Of a stretch of DNA of 64,000 nucleotides, positions 40,980 through 52,351 are shown in pieces; position 1 is the stretch's first letter; the number at the start of each line of letters is the position of its first letter. The DNA comes from Podospora pseudocomata (taxonomy: Eukaryota; Ascomycota; Sordariomycetes; Sordariales; Podosporaceae): positions 558,001 to 622,000 of the forward strand of contig NW_026946364.1 of assembly GCF_035222375.1 (NCBI RefSeq). The letters are read 5' to 3'. A model generated the notes under the pieces. The model worked only from the letters and a program-made list of their open reading frames with translations. It had not been told where the DNA came from and did not search any database. The position numbers and the translations under genes were made by a program.

Positions 40980-42764
40980 CTACTCCCCCTTCCCCCTCGC
41001 CAACCCAACAACATCAACCCACTCCTTTGGCCTTCTCCTCCCCTCCACCTCCAAAAACCCCTCCATATCCCTCGCAAAACCCAGCAACTGCTCCTCCGCC
41101 CCCCACTCCCCCATCCCCATCACCCCCACAGGCAAAACCCCCTCCCCTTGCTCAGCCTCGACATAACCCCCCGGACAAGTGACAGCCGGACAACCACTCG
41201 TGTTAGCCACCCAAGCAAACGTCATATTCTTTATACTCAGATTCCCATCCGAGCACCCATACGCCTCATCCCCGTCACAAATCTTCCACCCTGCTATCGG
41301 GGTTGTAGGCGTGAGAACAATCATGTCGGGGTGCTGCTCCCACAGCCAGGCCAGGTGCCCCATGATGACGTGCCTGATTTGGCCATAAGCTAAATAGTCC
41401 GTTGCTGGGGTGTGCGTCGCCGCTGAAACAAGCATGCGGTTGGCGTGGTTGAGGGGGGCGAGGTAGTTACTGGGATTACGGGCGAAGGCCTCGGTTGCGG
41501 CTTCGGTGAGGCAGGTTGCCGCATGGGCTAGCTGCCCTTCCCTCAGATAGGGGAGGGAGATGTCGACTGCGGTGTACCCCTTGACAGTGGTGAGGTATTC
41601 AACGCAGGAGCTGAAGACTTTGAGTACGTCCGGGTCCGCGCGGGCGATCCAAGCGCGGCAGATACCCAATGTTTTCTTCGACCCAGGAGAAGGCGGGACG
41701 GACAGACACAAAAGGTTCTGGCCTGGGTCGGAGGGGTTAGGTTGGGACATGACACGGTAAGCGATGGTCAAGTCGGCTACCGTTGATGTCATGGGCCCGA
41801 CAACACACATGGACGTGGCGCGGGAACAGGTGCGGTTAAAGGTTGGTTTGAGGCCGTAGACGCCGCAAAAGGCAGGGGGGATGCGCATGCTGCCTCCGGC
41901 GTCGGTGCCGATTGCCACCGGCACCAGTCCCGCACAGAGACCGCTCCCCGCGCCGGAGGAGGAGCCGCCGGGGAAGTAACGGGTGTTGTACCAGTTCGTT
42001 GCTGTCCCTGTCACGGGATTACAGCCGGTGGTGTCCATCCCTATCTCGTGCTGGTTCATCTTGCCCACCATGATCGCGCCCTGCTCTTGCATCTTCAACG
42101 CGGGCCAGCACGTCTCCGGTTCGGGCCTGTTGAAGTAGGCGACCGTCCTGTCGACCTTCATCCCCATGGTCGAGACATACCCCTTGACTTCAGTGTCGGC
42201 CTTGACGCCAAAGGGAACACCGTCCAAAATGCCGAGCTGCTTTCCCTCTTTCCACCGCTCCGTGCTCTCTCTGGCATGTTGAAGCACCTCATCGACATTG
42301 GACTCGATGAACGCAGCAGCATATTTGCTCTCCTCGTCACCAACGTCTCTCCTGATAAGAGGGAGGAGCGCCTCGACAACATCAAGGGGAGTAGCCTGAC
42401 CTGACTTGTAGAGCTCATGGTAATCAGCAATCGAATTGAACCGACCCTTGCAGTCGGCCGACTTGGGGGTGACGAGGTACCCCTCCTCAAGCGGCAGCAT
42501 AGGGCCCGTTTCCCCAAGGGGGGCAACATCAGGTTTGATGCGCCAGGGGACAGAGCTGTCGAGTCCGGGGGCGTGCTTGGGCTGGCCAAACTTGGCGTTG
42601 TTCCAGAGCCATTTCTGGAGAACGGAGGAGTTGGATAACAGAGTGGAGGCAATAACCAAAGGCCAGCCTCTCAGCGGCGGGTTGTGGTCCTCTTCGTGAT
42701 GATACTCGAGGGCAGCGGCAGGTGCCTCTTTGGCGCCGGGGTAGTTGGCGAATTTGTCTGCCAT
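40980..42764 (-). CDS. Amidase (amidase-signature family)
   Basis: A 594-residue serine hydrolase of the amidase-signature family, cleaving amide bonds of small molecules; the substrate is unknown. The Ser-Ser-Lys catalytic set is visible: Lys188 in GVKADTE, the cis-Ser in GGSSSGAGSG (268-270) and the nucleophile Ser292 in GTDAGGSMRIP. Further family segments are GILDGVPFGVK, GKMNQHEIGMDTTGCNP and FCGVYGLKPTFNRT. The start at 42764 (MADKFANYPG) is the first ATG. Directly upstream, sequence between about 42789 and 42865 looks like a leader intron (donor GTAGGT, branch CTGAC, acceptor TGCAG). No signal peptide is evident, although a short hydrophobic stretch occurs near residue 35-45. A fatty-acid-amide-hydrolase-like or acetamidase-like role cannot be told apart. 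Confidence 0.88.
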   Translation of the reverse strand: MADKFANYPGAKEAPAAALEYHHEEDHNPPLRGWPLVIASTLLSNSSVLQKWLWNNAKFGQPKHAPGLDSSVPWRIKPDVAPLGETGPMLPLEEGYLVTPKSADCKGRFNSIADYHELYKSGQATPLDVVEALLPLIRRDVGDEESKYAAAFIESNVDEVLQHARESTERWKEGKQLGILDGVPFGVKADTEVKGYVSTMGMKVDRTVAYFNRPEPETCWPALKMQEQGAIMVGKMNQHEIGMDTTGCNPVTGTATNWYNTRYFPGGSSSGAGSGLCAGLVPVAIGTDAGGSMRIPPAFCGVYGLKPTFNRTCSRATSMCVVGPMTSTVADLTIAYRVMSQPNPSDPGQNLLCLSVPPSPGSKKTLGICRAWIARADPDVLKVFSSCVEYLTTVKGYTAVDISLPYLREGQLAHAATCLTEAATEAFARNPSNYLAPLNHANRMLVSAATHTPATDYLAYGQIRHVIMGHLAWLWEQHPDMIVLTPTTPIAGWKICDGDEAYGCSDGNLSIKNMTFAWVANTSGCPAVTCPGGYVEAEQGEGVLPVGVMGMGEWGAEEQLLGFARDMEGFLEVEGRRRPKEWVDVVGLARGKGE

Positions 42765-43494
42765 TTGTGCAGTGATAACTTCAGAAACTTGGGCTGACCC
42801 CAATCTGCAAATACCCGTCAGTTTTAAGGCTCGAGAAACAGGTTCATGCAGGTAACCTACCTGCTGGCACTGCTGACTGTTGTTTTCCGTCTTGATAAGA
42901 ATGGCAAATCAGACAAAGGCAGCCCGTATCTCTTGGGCTGGGGAATCGGGTGAGGTGAGATGCGGATGACAGGGGCCCTTGAACGGCGTCACTTGCTGTC
43001 CAGTCAAACGGGTTTTTGCAACAGGTCTGAGATCCGAACCGAGTTGGATGGCTTTGACGTCAATTTGAGAATCCCAGTCGAAAAATAAACAGACCGACAA
43101 CAGCTGTGATATCAATTCCTATTCTGACTGTTCGTTTTGCTCTCGTCCAAACTCCCTTACCTTACCACCTCACGAACCATGGCTCGTCTGGAACCAGGGG
43201 TCCAAGACGCTGACCAAGACACACTGACGGACACCTACGGTGGTATTCGTTCGCCTCTGTCTCAAAGTCTCTCTGGCCCCACTAAAGGCCCGGCAAAGCA
43301 TGCCCGACTAGCAACATATGGAAAAAGCTTTGCTATATTAATACTATAAAAAGCTTCTAAATATAATAGAACCTAAAAATTACTAGTAAAAAAGGTTTGG
43401 TTTTATTTTTTATATTTTTAAGAACTATTTATGATAAATAAAACAATAATAATAGTAATAATAGTAGTAATAGTATTAGTATATATATACCAAA
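42765..43494. other. Intergenic: amidase leader and AT-rich flank of the retrotransposon
   Basis: No gene is supported. From about 43320 the sequence becomes AT-rich (ATA/ATT trinucleotide runs) up to the retrotransposon. Matching AT-rich sequence resumes at 50702, so the element landed inside an AT-rich block. Confidence 0.5.
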
Positions 43495-43739
43495 TGTAAC
43501 GGCATACGGCTACAGGGTTAGGGTTAGGACAGGAATACAGGGTCAGGGCTGAGGATGAGGGCTGCGGCCAATGGGAGCAAAGGGAAGCACAGGCCACGTG
43601 GGGCAGGCAAGGCAGGGTAAGGATATCTTGCAGAGCAAGCAGGGCCACACACACTTACTTTTCCTTTTCCTCATCTTTCGATTACTTTAGCTACGGAATA
43701 ATATTGGCCTTGACCTATTTCAGCCTCAGCTTCGTGACA
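43495..43739 (+). repeat. 5' LTR, 245 bp
   Basis: Starts TGTAACGG and ends GTGACA. It contains two telomere-like TTAGGG units near 43517 and, at 43673-43683, an 11-nt segment (ATCTTTCGATT) complementary to the primer-binding site. Confidence 0.95.
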
Positions 43740-43749
43740 ATCGAAAGAT
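43739..43749 (+). other. Primer-binding site, candidate self-primer type
   Basis: AATCGAAAGAT overlaps the last LTR base. It is not an obvious tRNA 3'-end complement but is perfectly complementary over 11 nt to ATCTTTCGATT within the LTR (43673-43683). In Tf1 of fission yeast the 5' end of the mRNA itself primes reverse transcription through such a match. Confidence 0.6.
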
Positions 43750-43977
43750 CAAAACCACTATAGCCTGGGAAGGTTGAAATATCCCAAGGATACGACAATT
43801 TCGACGAATTGATCGACAGACAAGCGCGCGCCACCCTGGTCGCTGCGACAGCCAAGAACGGCTAGACCTGCGCGGTTTACGACAAACCTGCGGCAACCCA
43901 CTTGCGCGGTCCCAATCCCGGTCGACCTGCAGCATACCGATTGAGCGCATCGCCCGGACGAATCGACGATTCTAGCC

Positions 43978-46017
43978 ATGGCTCACCCCACGAAGGGTCC
44001 CTCCGATGAGGACCGCGAGAAATCCCGGAAGTCAGTCCGGTTCTCCCTGGATGCCTTGCACTGGCATCTCCCCAAGACCAAGAAGACCAAGACGGCGGTC
44101 AGCAAGAAGACCGCTCGCGTGTCGGAAGTCTTCCTCAGCGGCCCGACCCACGAGGAGTCGGCCACCCTGGGCGCGACCGTGGTCGACGCCGCCGGCAACG
44201 AGATCGGGATCCCCGACCGAAGTGTCCTACGAGGTGTTCTGCGACAAGGTGTCCCAGAGATTGACGACCTCCGCTACCACACACATCCCCGAAGAACTCG
44301 ACCAAGACCAAGTTGAGCGGGTCCGCTCGCTTGCCGATTGGTACGCCACCCCCGCCGGCCCGACAGTGCCCTTTGCACCCCTTTGCGAGACCGACGGCAG
44401 ACACCCGATCGAGTTCAAGGGCGTCCTCTACGAGCACGAATGGATGGATCTTTGCATCAACCACCCCCACGAGATGTGGCAGGAATTCAAGGTTCGAGCG
44501 CTGATCTGCACCGCGTTGTTGGGACAAGTGCGCGACCTCCATCATCACCTCACTTCCCTCGACCGCAACCTCCAGATTGTCCACGATTGGGTCCCCGCTC
44601 TCCACCAACAGAAAGCGACGTCCACCGACGAGCGGGTCACTACCATGCGGGACGCTTTGGCCGCCCGTGACGATGCCCTCGAGTCCAAGGAGAGGGAGGT
44701 CGAGGACCTGAAGGAGGCTCTCACGGAGAAAGAGATGCAGTGTAGAGACGTGGAGGACAACATGGAGTTGACGGAGGAGCGCCTTGAGAGTGCTCGCAAG
44801 GAATTGACGGAAGTCGTGGCCGAGAATCAGGAAGCCCGGGAGGCCTCTGTGTATTTAGCCGGCCAGAATTATAAGTTGAACCAGAAAATTGAAGAGCTGC
44901 AGAAACAGCTTGCTCAGGCTCGCAAGCCGCGTTCAGAGTCCAGTCAGTTCTTGCGGTCTTCTCCCCCTCCCAGGACTGAAGATCGCCCCGCCTCTCTCAC
45001 CTCCAGAGAGACGCGTTTTGACAGCTTCAGCATCAACGAGGATGACGCCGCCGAGAAGGGTAGGAAGAGCACGAAGCTGCCTGACCCTCCTATCTTCACC
45101 AACGGTAAGGACTCCCCTCGTTCGAGGTCTGGCGTCGCGCCATGTGTAACAAGGTGGTGGTCAATCGTGATCACTTCGCCAGCGATCGCGCTCTGCTGGC
45201 CTACATCGAGGGCCGTATTGGCGGCAAGGCCGCTGACGCCCTGGCTCCCTACCTGCGCGACGGTCACCCCGATCAGATCGTCCATCCCGATAAGTTGATG
45301 CAGCACCTGTGGCACGAGTACAATGACCACAACTGCAAGGAGAAGGCTCTCACCGACTTCAACAACCTCAAGCTCGACAAGGCTTCCAAGTTCGCCGCCT
45401 TCAAGAATGACTTCGTGCGTCTGGCTGGAGAAATCGGTCGCTCCAAGTCAGAATGGAAGCAAGAGTTCCGCCGCCGTCTGCCGGGCTCATTCCAGAAAGC
45501 CTTGGCTGCTCAGTACGTCAACCCCGCGGTCACCTTCGAAGACTTCACGCGACTGGCTGCCGAGATTGCCATGATCGAAGAAACCGTCGACGCGATGGAG
45601 AAGAAGAAAGAAGACTCAGGCAACGCCCGCGGTAGTCGGGGCGGTCAGCGCAACAATTTCAACAGCGGTAAGAGCAAGTCGTCCGGTGGGCAGTCCAACC
45701 AAGGCCCCAAGCCAGAGCACAAGTTGTCCAGGGAGGAGGTCCGTAAGCGCTACGAGGCCGGCGAGTGCTTCATCTGTGGCGAGACGGGACACAGGAGCAG
45801 GCAGTGCCCCAAGGCGAATGAGAAGAAGCCGAGGGGTAGCGACAAGGACCGTGAAGCGCGCATCGCCAATCTGCAGAAGACTTGGGCCAAGGACGACGAA
45901 GAGGGCGAGGCCCCGACTCCCCCAAGGGCCCCGAAGGCCGGTAAACCCAAGAAGCCAGCTTCCAACAAGGCGAAGTTGGACGAAAGCGATGACTCCTCCT
46001 CCGGGGAGGAAAACTAG
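43978..46017 (+). pseudogene. gag: Retrotransposon gag (two frame breaks)
   Basis: Opens at ATG 43978 in a good context. It begins in frame 1, continues in frame 2 from about 44210 to 45110 and returns to frame 1. The middle holds a coiled coil (bases ~44620-44930). The later part is a retrotransposon gag capsid region (FAAFKNDFVRLAGEIGRS, WKQEFRRRLPGSFQKAL). A CCHC zinc knuckle (CFICGETGHRSRQC, 45766-45807) binds RNA. It ends with TAG at 46015-46017, and the pol frame continues in the same phase. The breaks may be real mutations or assembly errors in a repeated sequence. Confidence 0.85.
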
Positions 46018-49000
46018 ACACCCTGGAGAGATGTGACTCCTTCCAGGGACTTGTCGACCATGATGGCAGTGGGTAGAGTAAAGCCTCCGGACTTGCTGGA
46101 GGAGAGGCTGGGAGGAAAACCATTCGTAATACCAATTTCCATAGGTAACCATGAGACTTCTTTAACTACTGCTGACGCTCTGGTCGACACGGGAGCAAAC
46201 GGAGATGTGTTTATTAGCGTAACATTCGCAAAGAAACTCAAGAAGAAAATGGCGCTGAATAGAATCGAAGACTTCGCGCCACGGCCGGTCGGAGGATTCG
46301 ACGGAGTACCATCACAGATTATCGATGTAGCACTACGGCACGAGTTGTCGGTGCAAGGAAGGACATTCTTGCAACAGCCCATGCTGGTCATCGACGCCAG
46401 CACGACATCATCCTGGGAAAGAGGTTCTTCGAACGACACGACATCATGATCGATTGTGTTCGCAGGAGGTTGCTGTTCCCGGAGAACATGCCACCAGAGA
46501 AGAAGCGTCGTTCCAAGGATAGGAAGAGGCACAAGAAAGAGAAAGATACGCTGCTGGATGCCGTAGAGGCATGGCTGGAACAGGAGGACCGGCATCGACG
46601 CAACGGAGTGTTGATCAGGGAAAGGCTAGCAGAGTTGAGGAAACTGAAGGATCAGCCAGCCAAGACGGTCAAACCATTGCAGATTGGAAGACAACAAGCC
46701 GATCGCTCATCGAGGGAAGAGGCGAAGATGGAGCGCGCTCTGGCCGGAGAGGTATGGACACCACCCGGTGGAAGGAAGAAGAAGGTTGTCGCCTTCACGG
46801 GTCGGCCGGAAATGTGCGAATCCTGTGACATCGGGGCCATCGAAGAGGTCATCTACGATAAGATGTCTCGAACGGGAAATGGGAGACAGGGTTCGTGACG
46901 ATGGATGAGTTGGACGCTGTGATTGAGTACAAGAGGATCGAGGAGGACAAGGCTGCGAACGGGATGGAGAAGGATGGAGAGGAGTTGCGGCAGCAGGTGT
47001 TGAGGAGCTGCCCAAGTGCTACCACCAGTATCTCGACGTGTTCAGCAAGACCGAGTCCGACGAGCTACCCCCATACCGACATAATATCGACCATAAAATC
47101 GAGCTACTCCCCAACGAGAGACCGGAGAACATTGGGTACAGTCCATTGTACAAGATGTCGGCCGAAGAACTGGAAGCCAGCCGCGAATATGTGATAAAGA
47201 TGCTGCAGAAAGGTTGATCGTACCGAGCGGGGAGCCATGGGCATCCCCATCCTGTTTGTGCGAAAAGCAAACGGGTCCTTGAGGTTCTGTGTGGACTACC
47301 GCAAGTTGAACGCAAAGACCATCAAGGACTGTTACCCGCTCCCGTTGATCGACGAAACGATGGCGCGGATTTCCAAGGCGAAGATCTTTTCGAAGGTTGA
47401 TATACGACAGGCCTTTAACCGTGTGAGGATGGACCCGGAGAGCGAGGCACTGACGGCCTTCCGGACGAGGCAAGGTGCGTTCAAGTACAAGGTGTTACCA
47501 TTTGGCCTTTGTAACGGCCCGGCCACCTTTCAAAGATTTATCAACCGAACCCTGCAGGACTATCTGGACGATTTCTGCAGCGCGTATATCGATGACATTC
47601 TGATTTACTCGGAGAGCGAGACAGAGCACCGCCAGCACGTGGCAAAGGTACTGGAACGGCTGCGATCAGCAGGGCTGCAGGCCGATATTGATAAGTGCGA
47701 GTTCCACACGACGAGCACGGAGTTCTTAGGGTTCGTGATTACCACTGAAGGAATCAAGGTTAACCCGAAGAAGATCGAAGCGGTGCGCAACTGGGAGAGA
47801 CCAACGAACGTCAAGGGAGTACAGTCTTTCTTAGGATTCTGTAACTTCTACCGGCGATTTGTCAGAGAATATGGAAGAATCGCTCGGCCACTTACCCTGC
47901 TCACCCGGAAGGATAAGGAGGGACTGGGATCCGACTGCGAGGCAGCGTTTGAAGAGCTGAAACATCGCATGTTGAATACGCCGGTGTTGAAGCACTTCTC
48001 CCACCATAAGCCGACAAGGCTGGAGACCGACGCGTCGCAGGGAGTGATGGCTGGAGTATTATCGCAGTACCAGGAAGAGGATCAGGACTGGCACCCGGTG
48101 GGATATTGGTCACAGACCCTGCGGGGATCGGAGCACAATTATCATATCCACGATAAAGAACTGATGGCGGTGGTGAAAGCAATCCAGTTCTGGTCGGCAG
48201 AACTGCGGGGACTGCAACACAAAGACCCCTTCTTGGCGATCACGGACCACGAGGCCCTGAAGTTCTTCAGCACCAAGAGGGTTCTAAACATCAGACAGGC
48301 GGCATGGGCGGAAGAGCTTTCGGGGTATAACTTCCACATCACTTTCCGCCCGGGGAGGGACAATGCGGCTGCGGACGCTTTGTCGCGAAAGTCGGAAGAC
48401 ACTAAGACCCAGAAAGACAAGAGAGACGCCTATCGCACGATGCAGATGTTCGCGCCGGTTAGACCGGACGACCTTAGTCAATGGCAGACTAGCCAGAGGG
48501 ATGATGAAGCGCTGGGATTGATATCGGTGATAGAGACGGAGGATGTGGAAGTCCCACTGATGATGTTGGCAGCGTTGTATGATGATCGGGAACCGCCGGA
48601 GGGCAGCGGGTTCCAGTTGATGGATGAATTGCTGGAGGCAAACAAGAGCAGTGAGGCTCTGGAAGAGTACAGAGAGAAGGCAAGGAACGAGGAGGTCCCC
48701 TCAGAGTTCAGCATGCAGGATGACCGATACGTGTTGTGTGGAGGAAGATTGATAGTGCCTGACGAGGCGCTGCTGCGTACCAGGGTGATCGCAGATGTCC
48801 ACGGCACGCTGCTGACGGCGCATCCGGGCCGACACAAGACTCGCAAGCTGGTGACAGCGAGATATTGGTGGCCGAAGATGCATGGAGATATAGACCGGTA
48901 TGTGGGCTGTTGTCGTTGCAAGTCCGCCAAGCGGCCCAGAGACAAGACGCCGGGGCTCCTTCACCCGCTCCCGCCTCCCGATAGACCGTGGAGTAGCCTG

Positions 49001-50208
49001 GTGGTGGACTTCAACCAGCTCCCGAAGGACAAGCACGGATTCGACAGCGCCATGACGATTATCTGCCGACTCTCGAAACAAGCCTGGACGATACCATGCA
49101 CCACAAAAACAACGGCGAAGGAGGCAGCACGCCTGTACTACGAGGGCCCATACCGGTTGTTGGGGCCCCAGCGGACGTGCTAAGCGACCGAGGCCCGCAA
49201 TTCCGTTCGACTTCACCAACGAGATGTCCAAGATCTTGGGAGTCAAGTGGGAGCTGGCCACGGCCGGTCACTCCCAAACGGTTGGCCAGGTCGAAAACTA
49301 CAACCAGCTCATCAACCAGAGACTGCGGATGTTCGTCAGCCACTACCAGGATAACTGGTCGGAGGCGATACCGGCCTTGGACGCGGCGCAGGCGGCGATG
49401 CCTCAAGACAGCACGACAATCTCCCCCCACGAGTGTTTATTCGGATTTCCCTTCCCCACGCCATTCGACTGGGAAGCCAGGACCAAGTCGTTCAAGGACA
49501 TGACGAGACGGGAGAAGCTGACGCGACAGGAGGCACAAGCGAGCGCCAAGAAGATCATGGGATACTGGGAGTACGCTCGGGAGTGTATCCTCAAGGCACA
49601 GGAGAGACAAGCGATACAAGCAAACCGGCATAGACGGGAGCCTGACTTCGGGGTCGGAGACAGGGTGATCATCCTGAAACAGACAGAGCTTACGGGCCGC
49701 CCCAGCGACAAGCTCTCCGTTCCCAATGACTCAACAGAACTATCGTATCGAGAAGATGGTCGGCCACGCCTACCAGCTGGAGGTCCCCGACTCATGGAAG
49801 GGTACCAAGGTGTTTACGGCTGACCGGTTGAGGAAGTACGCCGACAATCCACTCCCAGGACAAGCAGCCGAGAACCCACCGGCGGAGGAGATGCCGGATG
49901 GTTCAGAGCAATGGGAGGTCGACAGAATCATCGCAAGTCGGATTCACCAAGGAAGGCTACAATATCAGGTCGACTGGAGAGGTTGGGACCCAGACCCCGA
50001 ATGGTACTACGCCGACGGGTTCCGAGACTCGCCAATGGCACTGAAGAAGTTCCACGACGAGAATCCAGAGCAGGCGGGACCGCCTATACGATTGCAGCAG
50101 TGGTTGGAAGCAGCGGCCTCAGACGACTTTGCGCCAGAGCATCCCGACGACAACTTGGCAGGGAATGCCGGGCCCGGTTTGAGGCGCTCGACACGAAAGA
50201 AGAAGTGA
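46018..50208 (+). pseudogene. pol: Retrotransposon pol: protease, RT, RNase H, integrase, chromodomain (multiple frame breaks)
   Basis: Protease with ALVDTGANGD (DTG at 46186-46194). Reverse transcriptase and RNase H lie in one long frame from 47237 (FCVDYRKLNAKTIKD, LPFGLCNGPATFQRF, YIDD at 47585-47596, then TDASQGVMAGVL and TDHEALKFF). The integrase has an HHCC zinc region (HPGRHKTRKL..CCRCKSAK) and a DDE core (VVDFNQ, LSDRGPQF, GQVENYNQ). A chromodomain follows at 49912-~50070 (WEVDRIIASRIHQGRLQYQVDWRGW). Frame changes occur near 46400, 46888, 46990, 47213, 47240, 49165, 49205 and 49722; all but the last look like loss of one base, often in a G or C run. No restored reading is given. Confidence 0.88.
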
Positions 50209-50456
50209 GCGACGCAGAGATATGTTCGATGCGACAGAAGTTATGCGGGTGACGACAGGAGTGATGCAGCGAACATATGGATGGGAAGGGGACGAAACGG
50301 CCCCACCGTCGTTCGACTCCCATGTCGGGCACCAAATTTGAGCTGGTTGGCGACCGCTCCGCCCCCGCGCGCATGGAGCTTTCGGCACTACCAAGCAACC
50401 AATTACCCATTTTTTGCGATTTGAAGCTCGGGGCGAGCTTCTCTCCACCCGGGGGT

Positions 50457-50701
50457 TGTAACGGCATACGGCTACAGGGTTAGGGTTAGGACAGGAATAC
50501 AGGGTCAGGGCTGAGGATGAGGGCTGCGGCCAATGGGAGCAAAGGGAAGCACAGGCCACGTGGGGCAGGCAAGGCAGGGTAAGGATATCTTGCAGAGCAA
50601 GCAGGGCCACACACACTTACTTTTCCTTTTCCTCATCTTTCGATTACTTTAGCTACGGAATAATATTGGCCTTGACCTATTTCAGCCTCAGCTTCGTGAC
50701 A
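50457..50701 (+). repeat. 3' LTR, 245 bp
   Basis: Same sequence and length as the 5' LTR as far as I can compare by eye. It is preceded by CACCCGGGGGT, a weak polypurine tract. Confidence 0.95.
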
Positions 50702-52351
50702 CCAAATATAAGGTTAGACTTATAGCAATATATATAAAGTTAAAGTTATAGTCATACATATATAAGTTATAGTATTATCCATGCTGTATATATTACATTA
50801 CTCCTTTATTTTATTTTTATTTGAAATTAAAAATATATATAAAAGCCTCAATTTACTACATTTTATTTATAATTTTATACTTATTCGCTTTCAAAGCTAT
50901 AGTACGAGGCTTTTAGCCGGATTAATGATACCAAGGCCGCTTTTTGTAGAGCAAAAGAGGTTCTGAGACAGAGGCGAACAAATACCACCGTAGACACCAC
51001 CTGTCACCGCTCCCGTTAAAAAGAGGGGTACCCACATCGACCATGAACCTCGGCATCTTTTTCCTTGTTCTATCTCAAACAATGCCTCCTGATCAAGACA
51101 CCAAGCAGCACAAGCAAACAAGCACAGCATGCTGTAGTGTCAAGTTAACATTCCGACAGTGATATCCATAGGTAGAATCATCATCGTGTGGCGTCGTGGT
51201 GTAGCAACGTTGTAGACCAATCACATTAAATCCATCCCTTTCAACAGCCAACAGAGCCCTACCGCAAGCTTAAATCCCATTTTGTGCAACCATAGCATAT
51301 CCGTTTCGTGTCACCATATTAAAATCACCACATCAAAAATGAACATCCCAAAAATTGTTAAATAACCCCGAGGCCTTTTTCACGCCCAGCCGTCTCTCTG
51401 CTTTAAGTTTCCGCCGATTCTAAAGCTCGAAACCACCGAAAGCTAGGTAGGTAAATACCTCTCTTATCTATATCTTATCCCTTCCCTGCCGACCTGCAAC
51501 TAAGCATCAACAAAATCGATGCCCAGTTCCACAAGTACAGCGCCAGTTGCAAAATCAGAAAAAACGCTGTTAAACCACAGCATATCCCAGACTTGCCGAT
51601 TCACCCTTTCTTTCCATTCCTGTAAAAGTGAAAAAAAATAAAAAAAGAATTCCCCAGTCATCAAAAGCCAGCCAGCCTGTTATCCAGACCCCCTTTCCTT
51701 GAATCCTGAAAGAAAGAAGAAACCACCACCATCATAGATAGTGGTGTGATGAAAAAACAAACCCACCCAACCCCGGATGTTGCGTGTCAAAGCCAAAAAA
51801 ACGAATGATGCCTTTCCTTTCCCTTGTTTCCCCTTCCCAATTGCCATGCCGAGAATCTTCGCTAATAGCTGCGCAAAAAACAACAACTCGCTGAAGTTTC
51901 AGTAAAAGAGAGAGAGAGATATCGCCGCCGCCGCCCAATGCTGTGCCAAACGTGTGTAATAGTGTCGATGTAGCGCACGAACTGTTCCTCCCAAAAGCAA
52001 ATCCATGCTGTCCATATTTCCGGGGTTGTGTGTGTAAACGACGGTAAGAAAGTGAAAAAGGTCAAAATAAAAAATATGATGTATAAAAAAACCAATAACG
52101 CCTTCAGCTTCGAGAGCTGATATTTCCCTGTGCCCCATGCTCCAATTCCTAAACGCCTTGATGGGAAGCCAAATGACGTGATGAAAAAAAAGATGTCCAG
52201 GCTGAGAAAGTCGAGAGACAAACTCTGCTGCCGGAATGCTTGCCATTCCTGGCCATGCTGATAGATTCGCCCCCTTGTTGTAGTAGTTTTAGACTGTGCC
52301 CGGACTAATTCGTGATAATGCCGAGTAAGTCCTGCTGTCCTAGATATACCC
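50702..52351. other. Intergenic: AT-rich flank, then 3' side of the Ser-rich gene
   Basis: 50702-50910 is AT-rich and continuous with the block left of the element. The rest has normal composition and no supported gene. A CTAGGTAGGTA motif lies at 51443. The stretch 51600-52351 is probably 3' untranslated region of the next gene. Confidence 0.5.

Larger units (their letters stand above)
43495..50701 (+). mobile_element. Ty3/Gypsy LTR retrotransposon with chromodomain (chromovirus type)
   Basis: A full-length 7207-bp element bounded by two 245-bp LTRs that I read as identical, and by the 5-bp target duplication CCAAA (43490-43494 and 50702-50706). Order: LTR, primer-binding site, gag with zinc knuckle, protease, reverse transcriptase, RNase H, integrase, chromodomain, LTR. 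Integrase after RNase H makes it Ty3/Gypsy, and the C-terminal chromodomain places it with chromoviruses. There is no sign of RIP. The coding regions contain about ten single-base frame breaks, so this copy is non-autonomous if the sequence is exact. Identical LTRs imply very recent insertion. Confidence 0.95.
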
